A DNA stretch of 64,000 nt. Origin: Populus alba. Its lineage: Eukaryota > Streptophyta > Magnoliopsida > Malpighiales > Salicaceae. The notes beneath the pieces are model-generated. The model searched no databases. It had not been told where the DNA came from and saw only the letters and a list, made by a program, of their open reading frames with translations. The stretch spans positions 2,914,001 to 2,978,000 of the forward strand of contig NC_133298.1 of NCBI RefSeq assembly GCF_005239225.2. The letters are read 5' to 3'. Shown here one piece after another: positions 10,498 to 23,642 of the stretch. The position numbers were made by a program, and so were the translations under genes. Each line of letters starts with the position of its first letter. The first letter of the stretch is position 1.

Positions 10498-13094
10498 TAA
10501 AAAACCAAAACACTATCGCAAATAGTCTTTACTCTTTGAAAAATAGAGGACAAATACGATATGAATAATAACTTTTAAAAATTTTAATTAGAATTTTATT
10601 TTTTAGCATACAAGTTAGATAAAAGATATATATTTTGACTCATAAAAGTTATTTAAAAAAAAAATCATAAAAATTATAATTTTTATATAAAATGATCAAT
10701 CAGTTAATACAATTTAATCTAACTAGTTAATTAATTGAGTAAGATAATTAAACTTTCATTTTATCACATTTCTAAAAATACAATAAGATGAAAGTGTCAT
10801 ATTTCACCTAACCGTTTTCAAAACTGTGTTGCACTAATAATTTTTTGTATTTACTGTGCTAATTAAAAAAAAACTTTTTAATATACTTATCATGGCTGAT
10901 CTCTAGGCATGTGTCCCTTGAACAGGATAGCATGTCCAAGAAAAGGAATCTCCACGGTGGTTCGCATAGCAAAAGCATTTTGTCTGGAATTGCAGTGTGC
11001 ATGTTGGGCGTCACAGTTGTTTGGGCAACTCACGTGGCTATCTATCTCCTCCTTGGAGCCTAGCTCCTCCCTCCTTATTCCTTCCTGCCTTGGAAGAAAA
11101 TCCAAGTCAACTATATATATAAAGTCCGATACAGAAAATAATCCAAAGGAGGAAATAATAAAAAATATTTCTGAGAAAAATATAGATCTAATGAATTTGT
11201 AGCTCATTGGAGCTAATTCTTTTTTTCTTTTAAAAAATTTCAATCTCAAAGTTATCTTGTTATAATAATAATAATAAATTTTCTTATAGTCAATAGAGAC
11301 TTATATAATTGTTAATTTCAAGATTTGTAGGGTTAATCAAGGTACACGCAAGTTGATCTGAATATCTATATTAATAAATAATAAATAATAATAATGAAAT
11401 TCTCAAAGAATTCAAGATTAAGGTGTTGTTTATTGGAGGTCGAAGTATTAACATCTCCATGCCATCATGATTTCAAAATTCAAATTTAAATAGAGATATT
11501 AGTTCTTATAATTATTTTTAATTTACAAGTCTTAAACTAAATACAAATATCAAATAAACTGAAAAAACACATTAAAAAAGCATCAAATTTAGTAGAAAGG
11601 AAGAAGAATTGCTTCACACCTAAACTTATCTTATCCAATTAATGGATTATAATATAAATATTGTTAAGCACAATATAAAAACCTAAATTCAAGCATTTAT
11701 AATTTCTTAAATCCAATATAATTCATACATTCTTTAATATTATCACTCTAAGTATATAACATTTATAATTTTTGTTTTTACCTGTCAGATTTATGATCTT
11801 TTTGGCAATGTCAGGCATGACTTTGCTGTGAAGCTGCAGTGGCCGGAAAGAGCATTGGCCTTTTGCTACCAAACCATGCAAGATGCCTGAGCAGAGCAGG
11901 AAGTTAGCCCGTGAACTAATGTATTTTCTTGTTTGATGTAAATAAACGATTAAAAACAATGTTGGTTTAATTAATGGCTGCTTTGTCTTCTTCATTTTAT
12001 GATTAACCAGCGGAGGGGTCTCCAAAATAAGAATTTCAGCTATCATGCAACATTGAATATGCTCAAAATATTATGGAAAAAAAATTAAGAATATAGATAC
12101 CATGATAAAATAAACCTAAAATTATAGTGACCGGTATGAATTTCTTACAATTTTGATTGGAGTCAACCAACTTGTTTCGTTGTTGCTAAAGTCTTTGGTT
12201 TTTTAAGTTGCACAAAATAGAAAAATATATAAATATATTTGGTTTAAAAGATAAATAAAAAAATTAGATATATATTTTTTTTTGAATAATTTTAGAATGA
12301 ATTTATATACTAAATAAATGAAAACATGAAAATTGCTACAATGATCATAATTGGTTGCCTAATGATGACCCGAGAAAGAAAATAAAAGAGAGAAAAATTT
12401 ATTTTTTAAATTCATCGTATACAAAAAAAATATTAAAAAATTAATAATTAATTTAAAACAACAAATATGTAAGATTTTCATTCTAACCACAACTGCAAAC
12501 ACACACGACAACTATACCAATATTTCATTACTGACCCAAACCCGCCAAATTTTTGTCTGAGGATCAGGCCCATGTTCTTTAAAAGTCTATGATATGTTTA
12601 TGGCAACTAAGCCATTTTCTGGGTCCGTGTATGAAATATCTAGCATCAAGAACTCATGGTATTATTAAAACTCCAATTCCATAATCAAAGAAAAAGAAAT
12701 CGAGTATCAAAATCACCATGTTAGCAAAGCTAAAGACGGATGGTCTTGAGAATCGATAGATTTAGGCTCAGCAGAATCGCAAGTAGATATCATCAGAGCA
12801 GGTTAAGTAAATCATCAGAGGGCAAGGTGCAAGATTGATCTTTATTCTTTTTTAGAGCAATTTCAATGCATATCACCTGGGTTACAAAAGCTATGAATAT
12901 AGTTAAATTCTTGAAGAACAACTCCATGATTCGTGAAACTTAAAGGTGCAGGCAAAATAGATGGCGAAAACCTAACCAGATTGGATTCTTCATTGTATGG
13001 ACCCGGTTCACATGCATTGTTTTGTGATCCTCTAACCAGGAGACCCAGAGAGACAGAAAGAGGTAGAAGGGTTTGCATGAACAACGACCACTGC
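10498..13094. other. Intergenic, AT-rich, with two exon-like stretches
   Basis: Mostly AT-rich. Two islands of more balanced composition stand out: a short + strand frame at 10932-11063 (listed separately), and a minus-strand stretch at about 11783-11930 reading SRANFLLCSGILHGLVAKG and onward, followed by a GT at its end. Neither could be joined to a gene. Confidence 0.35.
10932..11063 (+). CDS. Possible small membrane peptide or orphan last exon (43 aa)
   Basis: From an ATG at 10932 a frame of 43 codons ends at TAG (11061-11063). It has a basic start (MSKKRNLHGGSHSK) and then one hydrophobic segment (GIAVCMLGVTVVWATHVAIY), like a small tail-anchored protein. The frame is open upstream to an AG near 10906, so it could instead be the last exon of a gene whose earlier exons are missing or diverged. 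No family was recognised, and coding status is uncertain. Confidence 0.25.
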   Translation: MSKKRNLHGGSHSKSILSGIAVCMLGVTVVWATHVAIYLLLGA

Positions 13095-13211
13095 CTCTCT
13101 CTCTCTCTCTCTCTGGGATTCATGTGAGAGGAGATATTAATCCCATGTCTTAGCACTTAGCACACAATTTAGAGAATTTTAGGCGTCTCTGTACTCTGTG
13201 TGTGTGTGTGT

Positions 13212-13240
<29 letters not shown>
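13095..13240. repeat. Microsatellites (CT)n, (GT)n and (GA)n
   Basis: A CT run at 13095-13114, a GT run at about 13197-13210 and a GA run of about 26 bp at 13214-13240 lie within 150 bp. Confidence 0.9.
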
Positions 13241-13243
<3 letters not shown>

Positions 13244-13245
13244 TG

Positions 13246-16200
13246 AGTCGGTCCAAATTTCCTTATAGCTTTAGGCCTAGGCTGCAGAAGTTATCTGCAC
13301 AGCCCAAGAGGATTGGATCAGGATTATGAGCTCATTGCAAGTTTTTTTTGCCCTTTTGAGATGATAGTTATATAATAGAAATTTCAAAAAGAAAAGGAAA
13401 AGGAAATAAATTAGAGTCCATGCTCGGTCATGATATTTGATAAAAAAAAAAAAAAAAGATATATTAGGGTCGGCGGTTAAAGTTAGGGGGTGTAAGAATA
13501 ATATTTAATTGTCACAAATATCGATTATTTTAAAAAACAAAACAATGTGTTTTGATAACTCTCTTCAACTTCAAAAAAAAAAAAAATTGTATTATTTATT
13601 TACATTATATAATATAGCAAATGAATGTTGATGGTCCCACATTTAAAAAAATAAATAAAGAGAGAAGAGCAGTTAGTTTAAGTAGCAGCCTAGATATACT
13701 ACTGCCTTTACAACATGTTAGCGCTATCCTGGACATGTACTTTTTTGAAATTACAAGTTAGGACCTGACGTCTCACACTGTATATGCAAACAAACTTTTT
13801 ATGCTTTTACTTATATATTCGATGATGATGTCAAATATTTTTACCAATTAATTATTATCCAACTCTTCATGGTATACAAGATTTAAATACTTAGTTCACT
13901 AGTTATACAAAAAAGCCAAACAATGGTCTCATATTAAACATTTCAATTTCACTATACATCTTCTCTCAATTATCTCATATATTATTTATCTCATATATCT
14001 ACTGATTTAAACAACAAAGAGTCAACTGTTCTATGAGAGACTTGTTTTTTCTAGAATGATCAAGCCCATAATCAAACTTACACGTCTTGGTCTGGAATCG
14101 CAACCCGTGAAAAATCCAATTTTTATTTGAAGTTTTCTCACAACTTTATCATTTGGGGTTGTTTATGGAGACTAAATGAAAAACTAGTTTATTCTTGTTT
14201 CATACCTTTCAATTTTCATTGAAAAACTCTTTTTATGACTGACTAAACTCTAGAAAAAGAAAGAGTAATTGATCTCCATTTCATAGGGGCTCTAACTCTC
14301 TCGAGTCTCAAACAACTCTCACATCAGATGCAGATACTCAATGATGCACCTACATCTTTGCATTTATTCTTATGCACAACACTTACATGCATCGTTGAAT
14401 GTTTAATGACAACTCTAATTTCATGAAGAGATAGAATAGAGTGACAAGGAAGCGAGTAACGATTTAGTCCTATACTTAGAATGAACTAAACCCATTGTTT
14501 TCACATGAAACACTCTAAACGAGGATCTAGTTGCCATCAATCTCTGTTTGAGCTTCACTGCATCTCTTATAGAAAAAAGACCTAAGTATGAGATGAGATT
14601 CATATATCAGCAAGATCTTGAACACAAGCCCCACTAAGTGGAATAATATCCATTTTATTCTAGAATACTACACGCTCAACTTTTCAAAAACTATGTTTCA
14701 ATAAACGATAGCTTAAACAACTATGAAGAACTTATAAAACCTGATAATACATGCAAAACATGAGATGTATTTTAGAACATTTCACATAAGACAATGATGC
14801 AATATGCAAAGCTCTTCCAACAATGCCTCATAGATTTACGGGTGGATGATATCATACCCTTGAGCCTGGTTTTATTCTTTATTTTTATAATTGTAGCTTC
14901 GAAGTCATCTCTCATGTTAGCACAAGCCTTCCAACCAAAAAAGCATCACCGAACTCATTTCTATAACACAATAAAAAAAAAAAAACACCAATACTTATTC
15001 CTATATAATAATCTTCTCTAGAAATGCTAAATATGAAAAGGCTCGTGCCTCATTGACATTGCCACCCAAACTTCTATTCTTATTTTTTCAAAGGCTCAAT
15101 TATGATGCCATCAATTGTCATTAGTGCCTATAATTTTTCTCGTAAAAAAAAGAGTTCATGTACCCGTGACATGTATTGATTATTATTTTTTATTTGAGTA
15201 CGAATCCTTATGAGATTTGAGCAATCAAGTATCGTGGTTGATTTTGTTGCCGGAATATTAATATGATAGCCAATTAATTCTCTGCTAGGTATCCAGGTTG
15301 AAATTTTATTAATTTTTAATCAAGTACTTGTACTTTATAACTTTTTGTATTTGAGTACCTGTTTGATCTTTTTACTGTTTGAGCACTTGTACAGTTGTAC
15401 TCATAAAAATGTTATCACTTTCATCACCTTTCGTTACAATTGAGCTGACATTCCAGTTACCTCTAGTACAAGCGGACCCTGTATCCGAATTGGCCATGGT
15501 CTTGTTATTTTTTAACTTTTTTGTTTTTCATTAAAAAATTAAAATATAAAACTTTTTTTTATTTTTAAAAATATTTTAAAAAAAATTGAATTTTTTTTTT
15601 GATATTTTTAGATCATTTTGATACACTAATTTTAAAAATAATTTTTTAAAAAATAAAAAATATATTATTATTTTGATACATATCTAAATAAAATTTAATT
15701 TAAAAAACAATTATAAGACTCTCAAACAAAAATTCATATAAAATAAAACAACAAAATTTTTTAAGTCATTTATCCTAAGAAAAATCATGAAGTACAAGTT
15801 CCTCATATGCCATTTATCTTTGTCGATTTCCAATACATGACTCGTTGACAGAGAAATAAGTCAAATAACTGCTCCATTAACAAAATTTGTGACATAAATT
15901 AACAGAGGTAGTTGATTGATCTAATTTTATAAATACAAGTACTTGAATAGAAAAAATAAATAGTACATGTACTTAAATAAAAATAATTATAAATTACAAG
16001 TAATTCATTGACCATTACAAAAAATAATTAAGCAAAGTCCTGTAAAATAATATTTGTTATAGAGATTTTAAACAATGAATTTAATTAATAAGAAATGAAA
16101 ATCATCACATATAATGATTTTTTTTATATAGAATATTCTGCCTTGGAATCAAAGTCCTGTAAAAAAAGAATTCGCACCATACATTACTTTAGAATGTCCA

Positions 16201-17617
16201 CTTTCATTTACTATAATCCAAAACCAATGAATATCTTCATAGATTAAACAAGAACCACACAGTCCGGATGCTTGCTTAATTTATAAGAGATTCGTATGAC
16301 AATCACCTTAGAAAAATCAGCCAAACGATTTAGAATAATGCAACAAAATCCCAATTCCAAACCAATTGGTGTTAATTACATGCCTTCATTCTTGACATTT
16401 TATATAATTATGCACGCAAATTTATTAGAATTTTAAATAAGTTAATTTAGTATAAGGCTCGAGTCATGTATTAAAATGAATTAATCTAGAAATTATTAAA
16501 AAAAATCATTAACATATTGTTTTGAAAAAGATAAGTTTATTTTATAAAAATTAAAATTTTTTGGCTAGACTACAAATTAATCTAAATTTTTTATTAAAAC
16601 TAATTAGATACTAAATCAACATATCAATGTAGCGCTAATAAATTACATTTAACATGACAAAACTAAAGAATAAAATGTTAACAACTAATTACATGGTTAT
16701 TGATACTTAATTATAACTGAATTTGTCCTATAATACAATATTAATTAACAAGCTGAAGACACAAAAAAATCAGAAAAGGTTAACTTAATTATTGATAATA
16801 TTTGTGCAAAACAACATGAGTATTTTTCATGAACACGGTTTCCTTAAAACCGGCTTCTACGTGGCCCCCACTTTATTCCTAGTTTTCCACCGAAACCTTC
16901 TGGATTCTTCCTTAACACTTCTCTGTTTTTTTTCCCTTAAATTTCTATCATCATTAATGCCCTTCTTCCCAAGAGTGCCAGACAAGCAAACGCTCTTAGC
17001 AATTTTAAAAGCGTAAAGGGGAAATAAGTGAATTACTACTCTATCCTTATAGCTACTTCTTTTACTTAACAAAATGAAGAATATAAAACAACTAAAAACA
17101 CATTATTAATTTTTTTTTTGTGTTAATATAAAAAGATTTCAAGCTCTTAACTACGGACGAAGGATATTTTGAGTTTCTTTTCGATATCCCACCAGCTAAG
17201 CACTTTCCTTGCATCCCACGTAAATTCCCTTTTATTTACCCTAAAAATCCAACTCACCGAAAGCACAATCTCTGGCTTTACTAAATTATATTCCAAGCCT
17301 ATTGAAATTACTGAAAAGTTCATGACGCTGTATAATCAAATGATATTTTTTATAAAAATAGTTATAAACTTATAATCTTTAATTTAATTATTGAATTGGA
17401 TTAAAATCTAGTTAATATATCTTAAATATCATGCTTTTTATAAAAATATTAAGAAAAACAATATCCAAGTTTAAAAACATATTCAAATCCAGGCTAGAGA
17501 ATGGAATGTTTCAAGGATTTTTTTTTCTAATTATTTTAGGATCTTTTCTTAAATTTTAATGATTTAGATTTTATTCTATTTAAATAATTTTATGTAAAAA
17601 AGTCTATAAACTATGAA
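13246..17617. other. Long AT-rich intergenic region upstream of AGO2
   Basis: No gene was recognised. Between about 15160 and 16010 two loosely inverted arms occur: ATTTGAGTAC-type sequence at the left (15195 and 15345) and its complement (GTACTTAAATAAA, AAGTACTTGAATA) at the right (15930-16000), suggesting an old fold-back element. The part at about 15530-15730 resembles the AT-rich MITE family seen at 43207. The segment 16800-17030 has a more genic composition but no supported frame. Confidence 0.35.
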
Positions 17618-17856
17618 AATTTTAAACAAATGGGAATATTTCTACTATTTAAAGCTTAGCTCTTAATATTTTTTCGCTGTAAGCTGCCTAAGCTCCCAAC
17701 TTTCTTGCATTTTATTCCAAAACCTCACTTGAATTTTAAACAAATGGGAATATTTCTACTATTTAAAGCTTAACTCTTAACAAATTTAGATATTTTTTCG
17801 CTGTAAGTTGCCTAAGCTCGCAACTTTCTTGCATTTTATTCCAAAACTTCACTTGA
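17618..17856 (+). promoter_or_regulatory. Tandemly duplicated AGO2 proximal promoter / 5' leader
   Basis: A segment of about 114 bp (17618-17731) is followed directly by a second copy (17732-17856), which has a 12-bp insertion and a few substitutions. Each copy contains a TATA-like TATTTAAAG (17646-17654 and 17760-17768) and a shared downstream block (TTTTTTCGCTGTAAG). The second copy ends 60 bp before the AGO2 start codon. Two equivalent core promoters are therefore possible; which is used is inference. Confidence 0.65.
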
Positions 17857-17916
17857 GTTTTCTTTGTTTACTGTGTTCAGACCCGGTTTATTACCGAGTT
17901 ACTCCCGATTTATCCC

Positions 17917-20900
17917 ATGGAGAGAGCAGGCTATCGAGGCGGAGGAAGAGGTGGTCATGGTGGTCGGTACAGTGGTGGTAGAGGAGGTTATGGAGGGGGA
18001 GGAAGAGATGGTGGCCGTAGTGGCGGGTATGATGGTGGTCGTGCAAGCGGGTATGGCGGCGGTGGTCGAGCTAGCGGGTATGATGGTGCTGGTCGTGCTG
18101 GCGGTCCACGTCAGCATTGGAGACCAAACAATCAACGTAGCGGTGGTGGTCCTCCACCCGGTCAAAGTGTTGGTGGACTGGAGGGCACAAGGGGTGGTGG
18201 ATCACATTCAGAGCGGCATGGAGGTGCTCCAACCAGTCAAAGTGGTGAAATGGGGCCTAGATGGGGCTGGGAAGTCCGTGGTGATAGTGAAGAAGGAAGG
18301 AGAGACCAGGTGTCAGAAACTGGGGGAGGAAAGGGACCTTCAAGACCTGTTAATGAGAGTCCATCTAGCAATTGGGCTTCTGGTTCTAGTTCTTCTGGTG
18401 ATCTTGAACCTCGTAAGCATCTTTTTTGTTTATCAAGTATATTGCTTTCTGTGTATTCAGTTCGGTTGCTGATGATTTGCAAAGAATATGAAATGGTCGT
18501 GGTTAATATTTTTGTTGTTTGATGAATTAGTATGTCTTTTTCGGTTCAAGCTTGAAACTTTTTGTTGATTTTTTTCAAGATGAATAAAAAGAAGGGATTT
18601 TTGTTTCTGGGCTTTCAAACTTATGTTGTTCCGGATATGTTTTGGAACGGAAGAGTTATAATTTAAAGGGTGTTTGGAGAAGTTGTTGTTTTTTAAAAGT
18701 AATTTCTCAGTACATCAATATACAAATATTGAAAAAAGTATTAATTTTAAATAAAAAAATACAAAATTTTTAGAAACGGGTTAAACTGTGTTCTCAAACG
18801 TGGACCATATTTATGGTCTGTGTTTCTGGGCTTTGCGGTTTTGTTCTTTTTAGTTTGTTTAATGAAGTAACTTTGTTTTGCATTGCATATGAAATAGGAG
18901 TGATATTCATGACTTGTCGTGTACCAGACTTGGGTCTTTTGGACTTTGTTTATTGTTAATTACCAAACTGGAATGGTATCTTTCTACTGGCAATGCAGTG
19001 ATCCTTGATCAATTCTCTTGTTATTTTTTTTTTCATTTTCTGGGCGTTCTTACCTTTGTTGTTGGGTATATTAGTCTCTACATTCTAAGAAATGCCTTAA
19101 CGATATCATGAGAGTGTTACATAATGAAATTTTGATTGGTTGATGTGCGATCGGTGAGATACTCTATTTCTGAGACCTGTAATTGTTGACAACCTGATCA
19201 TTTCTTCCAGATATGTTTTGAATTTCATTTTGTTGTAATATTTACGTGTAAGATTCACCACTTGCATACTTCTTAGGTGCATAACAGCAAAAAGTTGCAA
19301 TTCTGAATTTTGACTATGCTCACCAATTTAGGAGGAAGCCAAATTTGAAACTGTATAGCAGTCAATTCAAACTGTGTTTAATTTTCGTGGATCTTTGTCG
19401 TTTTAATTTTTGTATTTTTCTTAAATTGTTAGACAAAATGGGGATAAATCTCCTGGACAGTGTGTTCAAGACTTTGATAAGAAGTTTTTCAACTTTTTAC
19501 TGTCCTTGTCTTGCTTTTAACAACATGGGTTTAGAAAATAGTTAGTGGATGATGTTATGCTTGAAATTCAAAGTTCAACTAAGTTCAGATAGTTATTATC
19601 TGTAGCTAACGCAACAATGTAGCAAAGAGATCATGCTCATCCTTTTATTGTCTTTATTAACAAATTGGTTTTGGGACAGTATCTTCTTCTTCTTTTTTCA
19701 ATCTTGAATGAATATGAAGTCAGGGCAACTGCAGATAGAGCAACTAGATGCTGAATATCTGTCTATTCCAAGATTCAATAATTCTTTTATAGCAACAATT
19801 GGATACTTTGAATTTGTCATATGTTGGAAACATTAACGGGATAAGCTCTCTTTTCTTTGCAGGTCCTAATGTGCCAAAAGGATTGGCTTCTGTCAGTGCT
19901 AATAGGATTAGTCCAGTTCTACGACCAGATAAAGGTGGCAAACTGGCTGTCCGAACTCCTAGACTTCTTGTAAATCATTTTCTTGTCAAGTTCAATCCTA
20001 AGAGCATCATACGGCATTATGATGTTAATATCAAGCAAGAAGTGCTTCCAGAGCATGGCAGGCCTGGGAAAATTTCAAAGTCCAATTTAGCAATGATCAG
20101 GGATAAGTTATTTGCTGATGATCCTTCTTCGTTTCCTCGTGCTATGACTGCTTATGACGGGGAGAAGAACATTTTCAGTGCAGTTTCCTTGCCCACTGGA
20201 ACATTTAAAGTGCAGGTCTCTGAGGCAGAAGATGCCAAACCACGTTCTTACCTGTTTACCATAAAGCTTGTGAATGAACTTGAGATGCACAAGCTGAAGG
20301 ATTACTTGGGCGGGAAACTTCGCTCAACACCTCGTGACATATTGCAAGGGATGGATGTCGTGGTGAAGGAGCACCCAGCTAGGACAATGATCTCTGCTTC
20401 CCGTAGCTTCCATTCTGTTAGAGATCATCAAATTCACCTTGGGCATGGAATCATAGCATCTAGAGGATGCCAACATAGCCTCAAACCGACCTCCCAAGGC
20501 ATAGCTTTATGCTTGGACTATTCTGTTCTGTCATTTCATGAGCCACTTTCTGTGATAGAATTCTTGACAAAACATATTTCTGGGTTTAATTTATATAATT
20601 TTAGAAGCTTTAGGAGGGCTGTGGAAGGTGTGCTGAGGGGACTGAAAGTTAGAGTGACTCACCGTGTCACCAAACAAAAATATGTCATTACAGGGTTGAC
20701 GAGAGATGACGCTCAATCTATTACATTTCCTCAAGAAGATCCAGATGGCAAGGCTTCGCAGAATGTTAGGCTTGTTGAATATTTCAGGCAAAAATATCAC
20801 AGAGATATAGTGCATCAAGATATCCCTTGCCTAGAGATGAGAAGCAAGATGAAGAACTATGTACCAATGGAGTTCTGTGTCTTGGTTGAGGGGCAAGTAT

Positions 20901-23510
20901 TTCCAAAAGAGTATCTGAAGGAAACTGAAGCCAAGATCTTGAAGAAATTCTCACTAGCAAATCCAAAGGATAGACAGAAAACAATATGCAGGATGGTGCA
21001 GGATGGAGATGGACCTTGTAGGTATGTATATGCAACACGTTGCCTTTTCATTCTGATACATTATTGAAGCTCATATCTTTTACACAGGTGTTCTGTTTGC
21101 TTCATGTTAGATAGTAAAAGCTTCACCTAATAGTTTAAGTTTTTAGATTGAGATTGTTCGTTGATGTAAAAATAAAGCCTTGATGATCAAATATTTGTGT
21201 TAGAATATTACCATCCCATTCTAATTAATAAAATTCATAAAAAAAATAAGTACAAAGTAATGGTTGGTATATGTAAATTTTAAATCCAAAAAGCTTTTAC
21301 ATGAAGGGTGTTTTAGAGAGTAATATAAAACCATTCTTGGATCATCACCTAATAGCCTAAGCTTTTTGATTAAGATTGTTCTTTGATATTTCACAAAGAA
21401 TAATGAATCGAGATGGTTTTGTGATTGATTGTTGCTTTCCAATTTGTTTATAACTTTTTCATCCTTTGTATGTTCCCTATTACATATTTAATTAAATGCT
21501 GTGTTGATTGTGACAGTAGCATTTGATAAAACTGCTGAAAGTAATGTTATTTTATCCAACTGCACGACAGCTTCATTTTTCTGCTGGGATTTGTCTAAGC
21601 AACAAGGATTCTTTACAGTCACAGGCAATGTCATAGTCGCATCATATGTATTTATGGTTGTCGATCATGTCATTGTTAGTATCATGGTATGTCACCCTGG
21701 TGAATACAGCTGCTGCTCAAACATGTGGTTTTTATGGAATGTGCACCCTGAATACAATTAATATTATAGTTCTTGACAGAGGAATATACAATGCATATTC
21801 AAGTCTTGCCTATCTGAGGATCTCAGAAATGACTAATTTTCTGTCAAGATTAAAATCTCAAGTCTGGGAAGTGTCTTTTTTGCATGGTATGCTTGCATCA
21901 TTTTACACGGGCGCGATTATTGTATGGTACACTTGCATAATATTACAGAAGCAAGCGTGGAACTCTTAAATATGATAAGCATTCTGGGTATGTTATGTAA
22001 CTTGCGATATGATATTCTTGGTTAAAGTAGAGGATGGGTTCCTCATGTTGTTTATTATTTTGTTTGCAGTGGAGAGATTATCCGAAATTTTGGAGTAGAA
22101 GTCAGCAAGAATATGACCTCATTGATGGGTCGTGTGATTGGGCCACCTGAATTGAAGGTAGGTGCCCCCGATGGCAGGGTGATTAAAATACCAGTTGACA
22201 AGGAAAAGTGCCAATGGAATCTTGTTGGGAAAGGAGTGGTTGAAGGGAAACCAATTGAGCGATGGGCTGTTCTTGACTTCAGCTCTGATGATTATCAAGA
22301 CCGATTAAATCCGCGGCGATTCATCCCTAAGCTGATTGCTCGATGCCAGAATCTGGGGATTCGCATGGAGGAGCCTCTCTTTTATCAACCTACTAGCATG
22401 CGGAAGTTCTCTAATGTTGATGTGCTTCGTGAACAACTTGAAACAGTCAATGAACGGGCTCACAAAAGCTGCGGAGGCCAGTTGCAATTTATTCTGTGTG
22501 TCATGTCAAGGAAGGATCCTGGTTACAAGTGTCTCAAATGGATTTCTGAAACCAAAGTTGGTATTGTGACACAATGTTGTTTGTCCACTCCTGCAAATGA
22601 AGGAAAGGATCAGTACCTTGCCAATCTTGGTCTCAAGATTAATGCTAAGCTTGGAGGAAGCAATGCAGAGCTCAGTGGCAGACTCCCGTACTTTGGGAAT
22701 GAAAACCGTGTCATGTTCATCGGGGCTGATGTCAACCATCCTGGTGCTCAAAACAAAACGAGTCCATCCATTGCAGCTGTTGTTGGTACTATAAATTGGC
22801 CAGCTGCAAACCGCTATGCAGCTCGAGTTCGTCCTCAGTATCATCGTAAAGAGCAGATTCTGAATTTTGGTGATATGTGCTTGGAGCTTGTTGAATGTTA
22901 TTCCCTGCTCAATAAAGCGAAACCTGAGAAGATTGTGATTTTTCGTGATGGGGTCAGTGAGGGCCAGTTTGATATGGTTCTTAATGAAGAGTTAATGGAC
23001 ATCATGAAGGCATTCAAGTCAATCAATTACACCCCAACCATAACACTCATTGTTGCCCAGAAACGGCACCAGACTCGTCTTTTTCCTGGGGATGAGGGAT
23101 CTACTGGCAATGTGTCTCCAGGCACGGTTGTGGACACAACAATTGTTCATCCTTTTGAGTATGACTTTTACCTCTGTAGCCACTACGGAAGCCTTGGGAC
23201 AAGCAAGCCCACGCATTATTATGTTCTATGGGATGAGCATGGTCTCAGTTCGGACGACTTGCAGAGGCTCATATACAACTTGTGCTTCACTTTTGCTCGT
23301 TGCACAAAACCTGTGTCATTAGTCCCACCAGTCTACTATGCTGACCTTGTTGCTTATAGAGGAAGGCTTTACCATGAGGCAGTAATGGAAGGGCAGTCTC
23401 CATCTTCATCATCTTCGAGGACTTCATCATCACTTTCAACGGCAGCTTCGCTGGAAGAGAGGTTCTTTACGCTGCATGCAGACCTGGAAAACATCATGTT
23501 TTTTGTTTGA
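17917..23510 (+). CDS. AGO2: Argonaute of the AGO2 clade, RNA slicer
   Basis: Three exons join in frame: 17917-18412, 19863-21021 and 22070-23510, all with GT/AG borders, giving 1031 aa. Residues 1-160 are Arg/Gly-rich (MERAGYRGGGRGGHGG start), as in AGO2. Exon 2 carries the N, linker and PAZ parts; exon 3 carries MID and PIWI and ends in MFFV. The PIWI catalytic residues are Asp772 (GADVNHP), Glu813 (YHRKEQ), Asp845 (FRDGVSEG) and Asp977 (VYYADLVAY). The last replaces the His of AGO1, and this DDD form is the mark of the AGO2/AGO3 clade. Family members load small RNAs and act in antiviral and antibacterial silencing. A miR403 site in the 3' UTR supports the assignment. The ATG follows the duplicated promoter directly and opens the RGG domain. 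Confidence 0.95.
18670..18800. mobile_element. AT-rich MITE in AGO2 intron 1
   Basis: The segment starts with GTGTTTGGAGA and ends with TCTCAAAC, short inverted ends enclosing AT-rich sequence with ATTGAAAAAAGTATTAATTT. The same design recurs at 43207-43386 and 46437-46618, so this looks like a member of a dispersed miniature element family. It is shorter than the other copies and lies well inside the 1450-bp intron. Confidence 0.5.
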
Positions 23511-23621
23511 AAATCTGCAGGCAAGTCTCCATCTCTTTTGGCGGTGAAGGAGATTGCCACCGATTCTCTTTTGGAAATGATGTTACACAAGCTTGCACCT
23601 TTACTAGGCAAATCAAATAGT

Positions 23622-23642
23622 GGAGTTTGTGCGTGAATCTAA
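23622..23642 (+). promoter_or_regulatory. miR403 target site in AGO2 3' UTR
   Basis: About 110 nt after the stop codon, 21 nt containing GAGTTTGTGCGTGAATCTAA are the exact complement of plant miR403 at positions 1-20; only the base opposite miRNA position 21 differs. miR403 control of AGO2 through the 3' UTR is established in Arabidopsis and other dicots. Pairing at the seed and at the cleavage site (positions 10-11) is intact. Confidence 0.9.

Noticed and set aside
11723..12046. 107-aa minus-strand frame with a GT after an exon-like stretch
   Set aside because: Only the middle (SRANFLLCSGILHGL) looks coding; no partner exon, start or family could be found.
13095..13240. GA/CT tract as a plant GAGA-type regulatory element
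   Set aside because: No gene with a supported start lies nearby, so it is recorded only as a microsatellite.
17864..18472. A 202-aa Val-rich frame overlapping AGO2 exon 1
   Set aside because: It is the shifted reading of the RGG-coding repeat; the AGO2 frame has the expected start, domain order and splice donor.
22506..22844. 112-aa minus-strand frame
   Set aside because: Antisense shadow of the AGO2 PIWI coding region.
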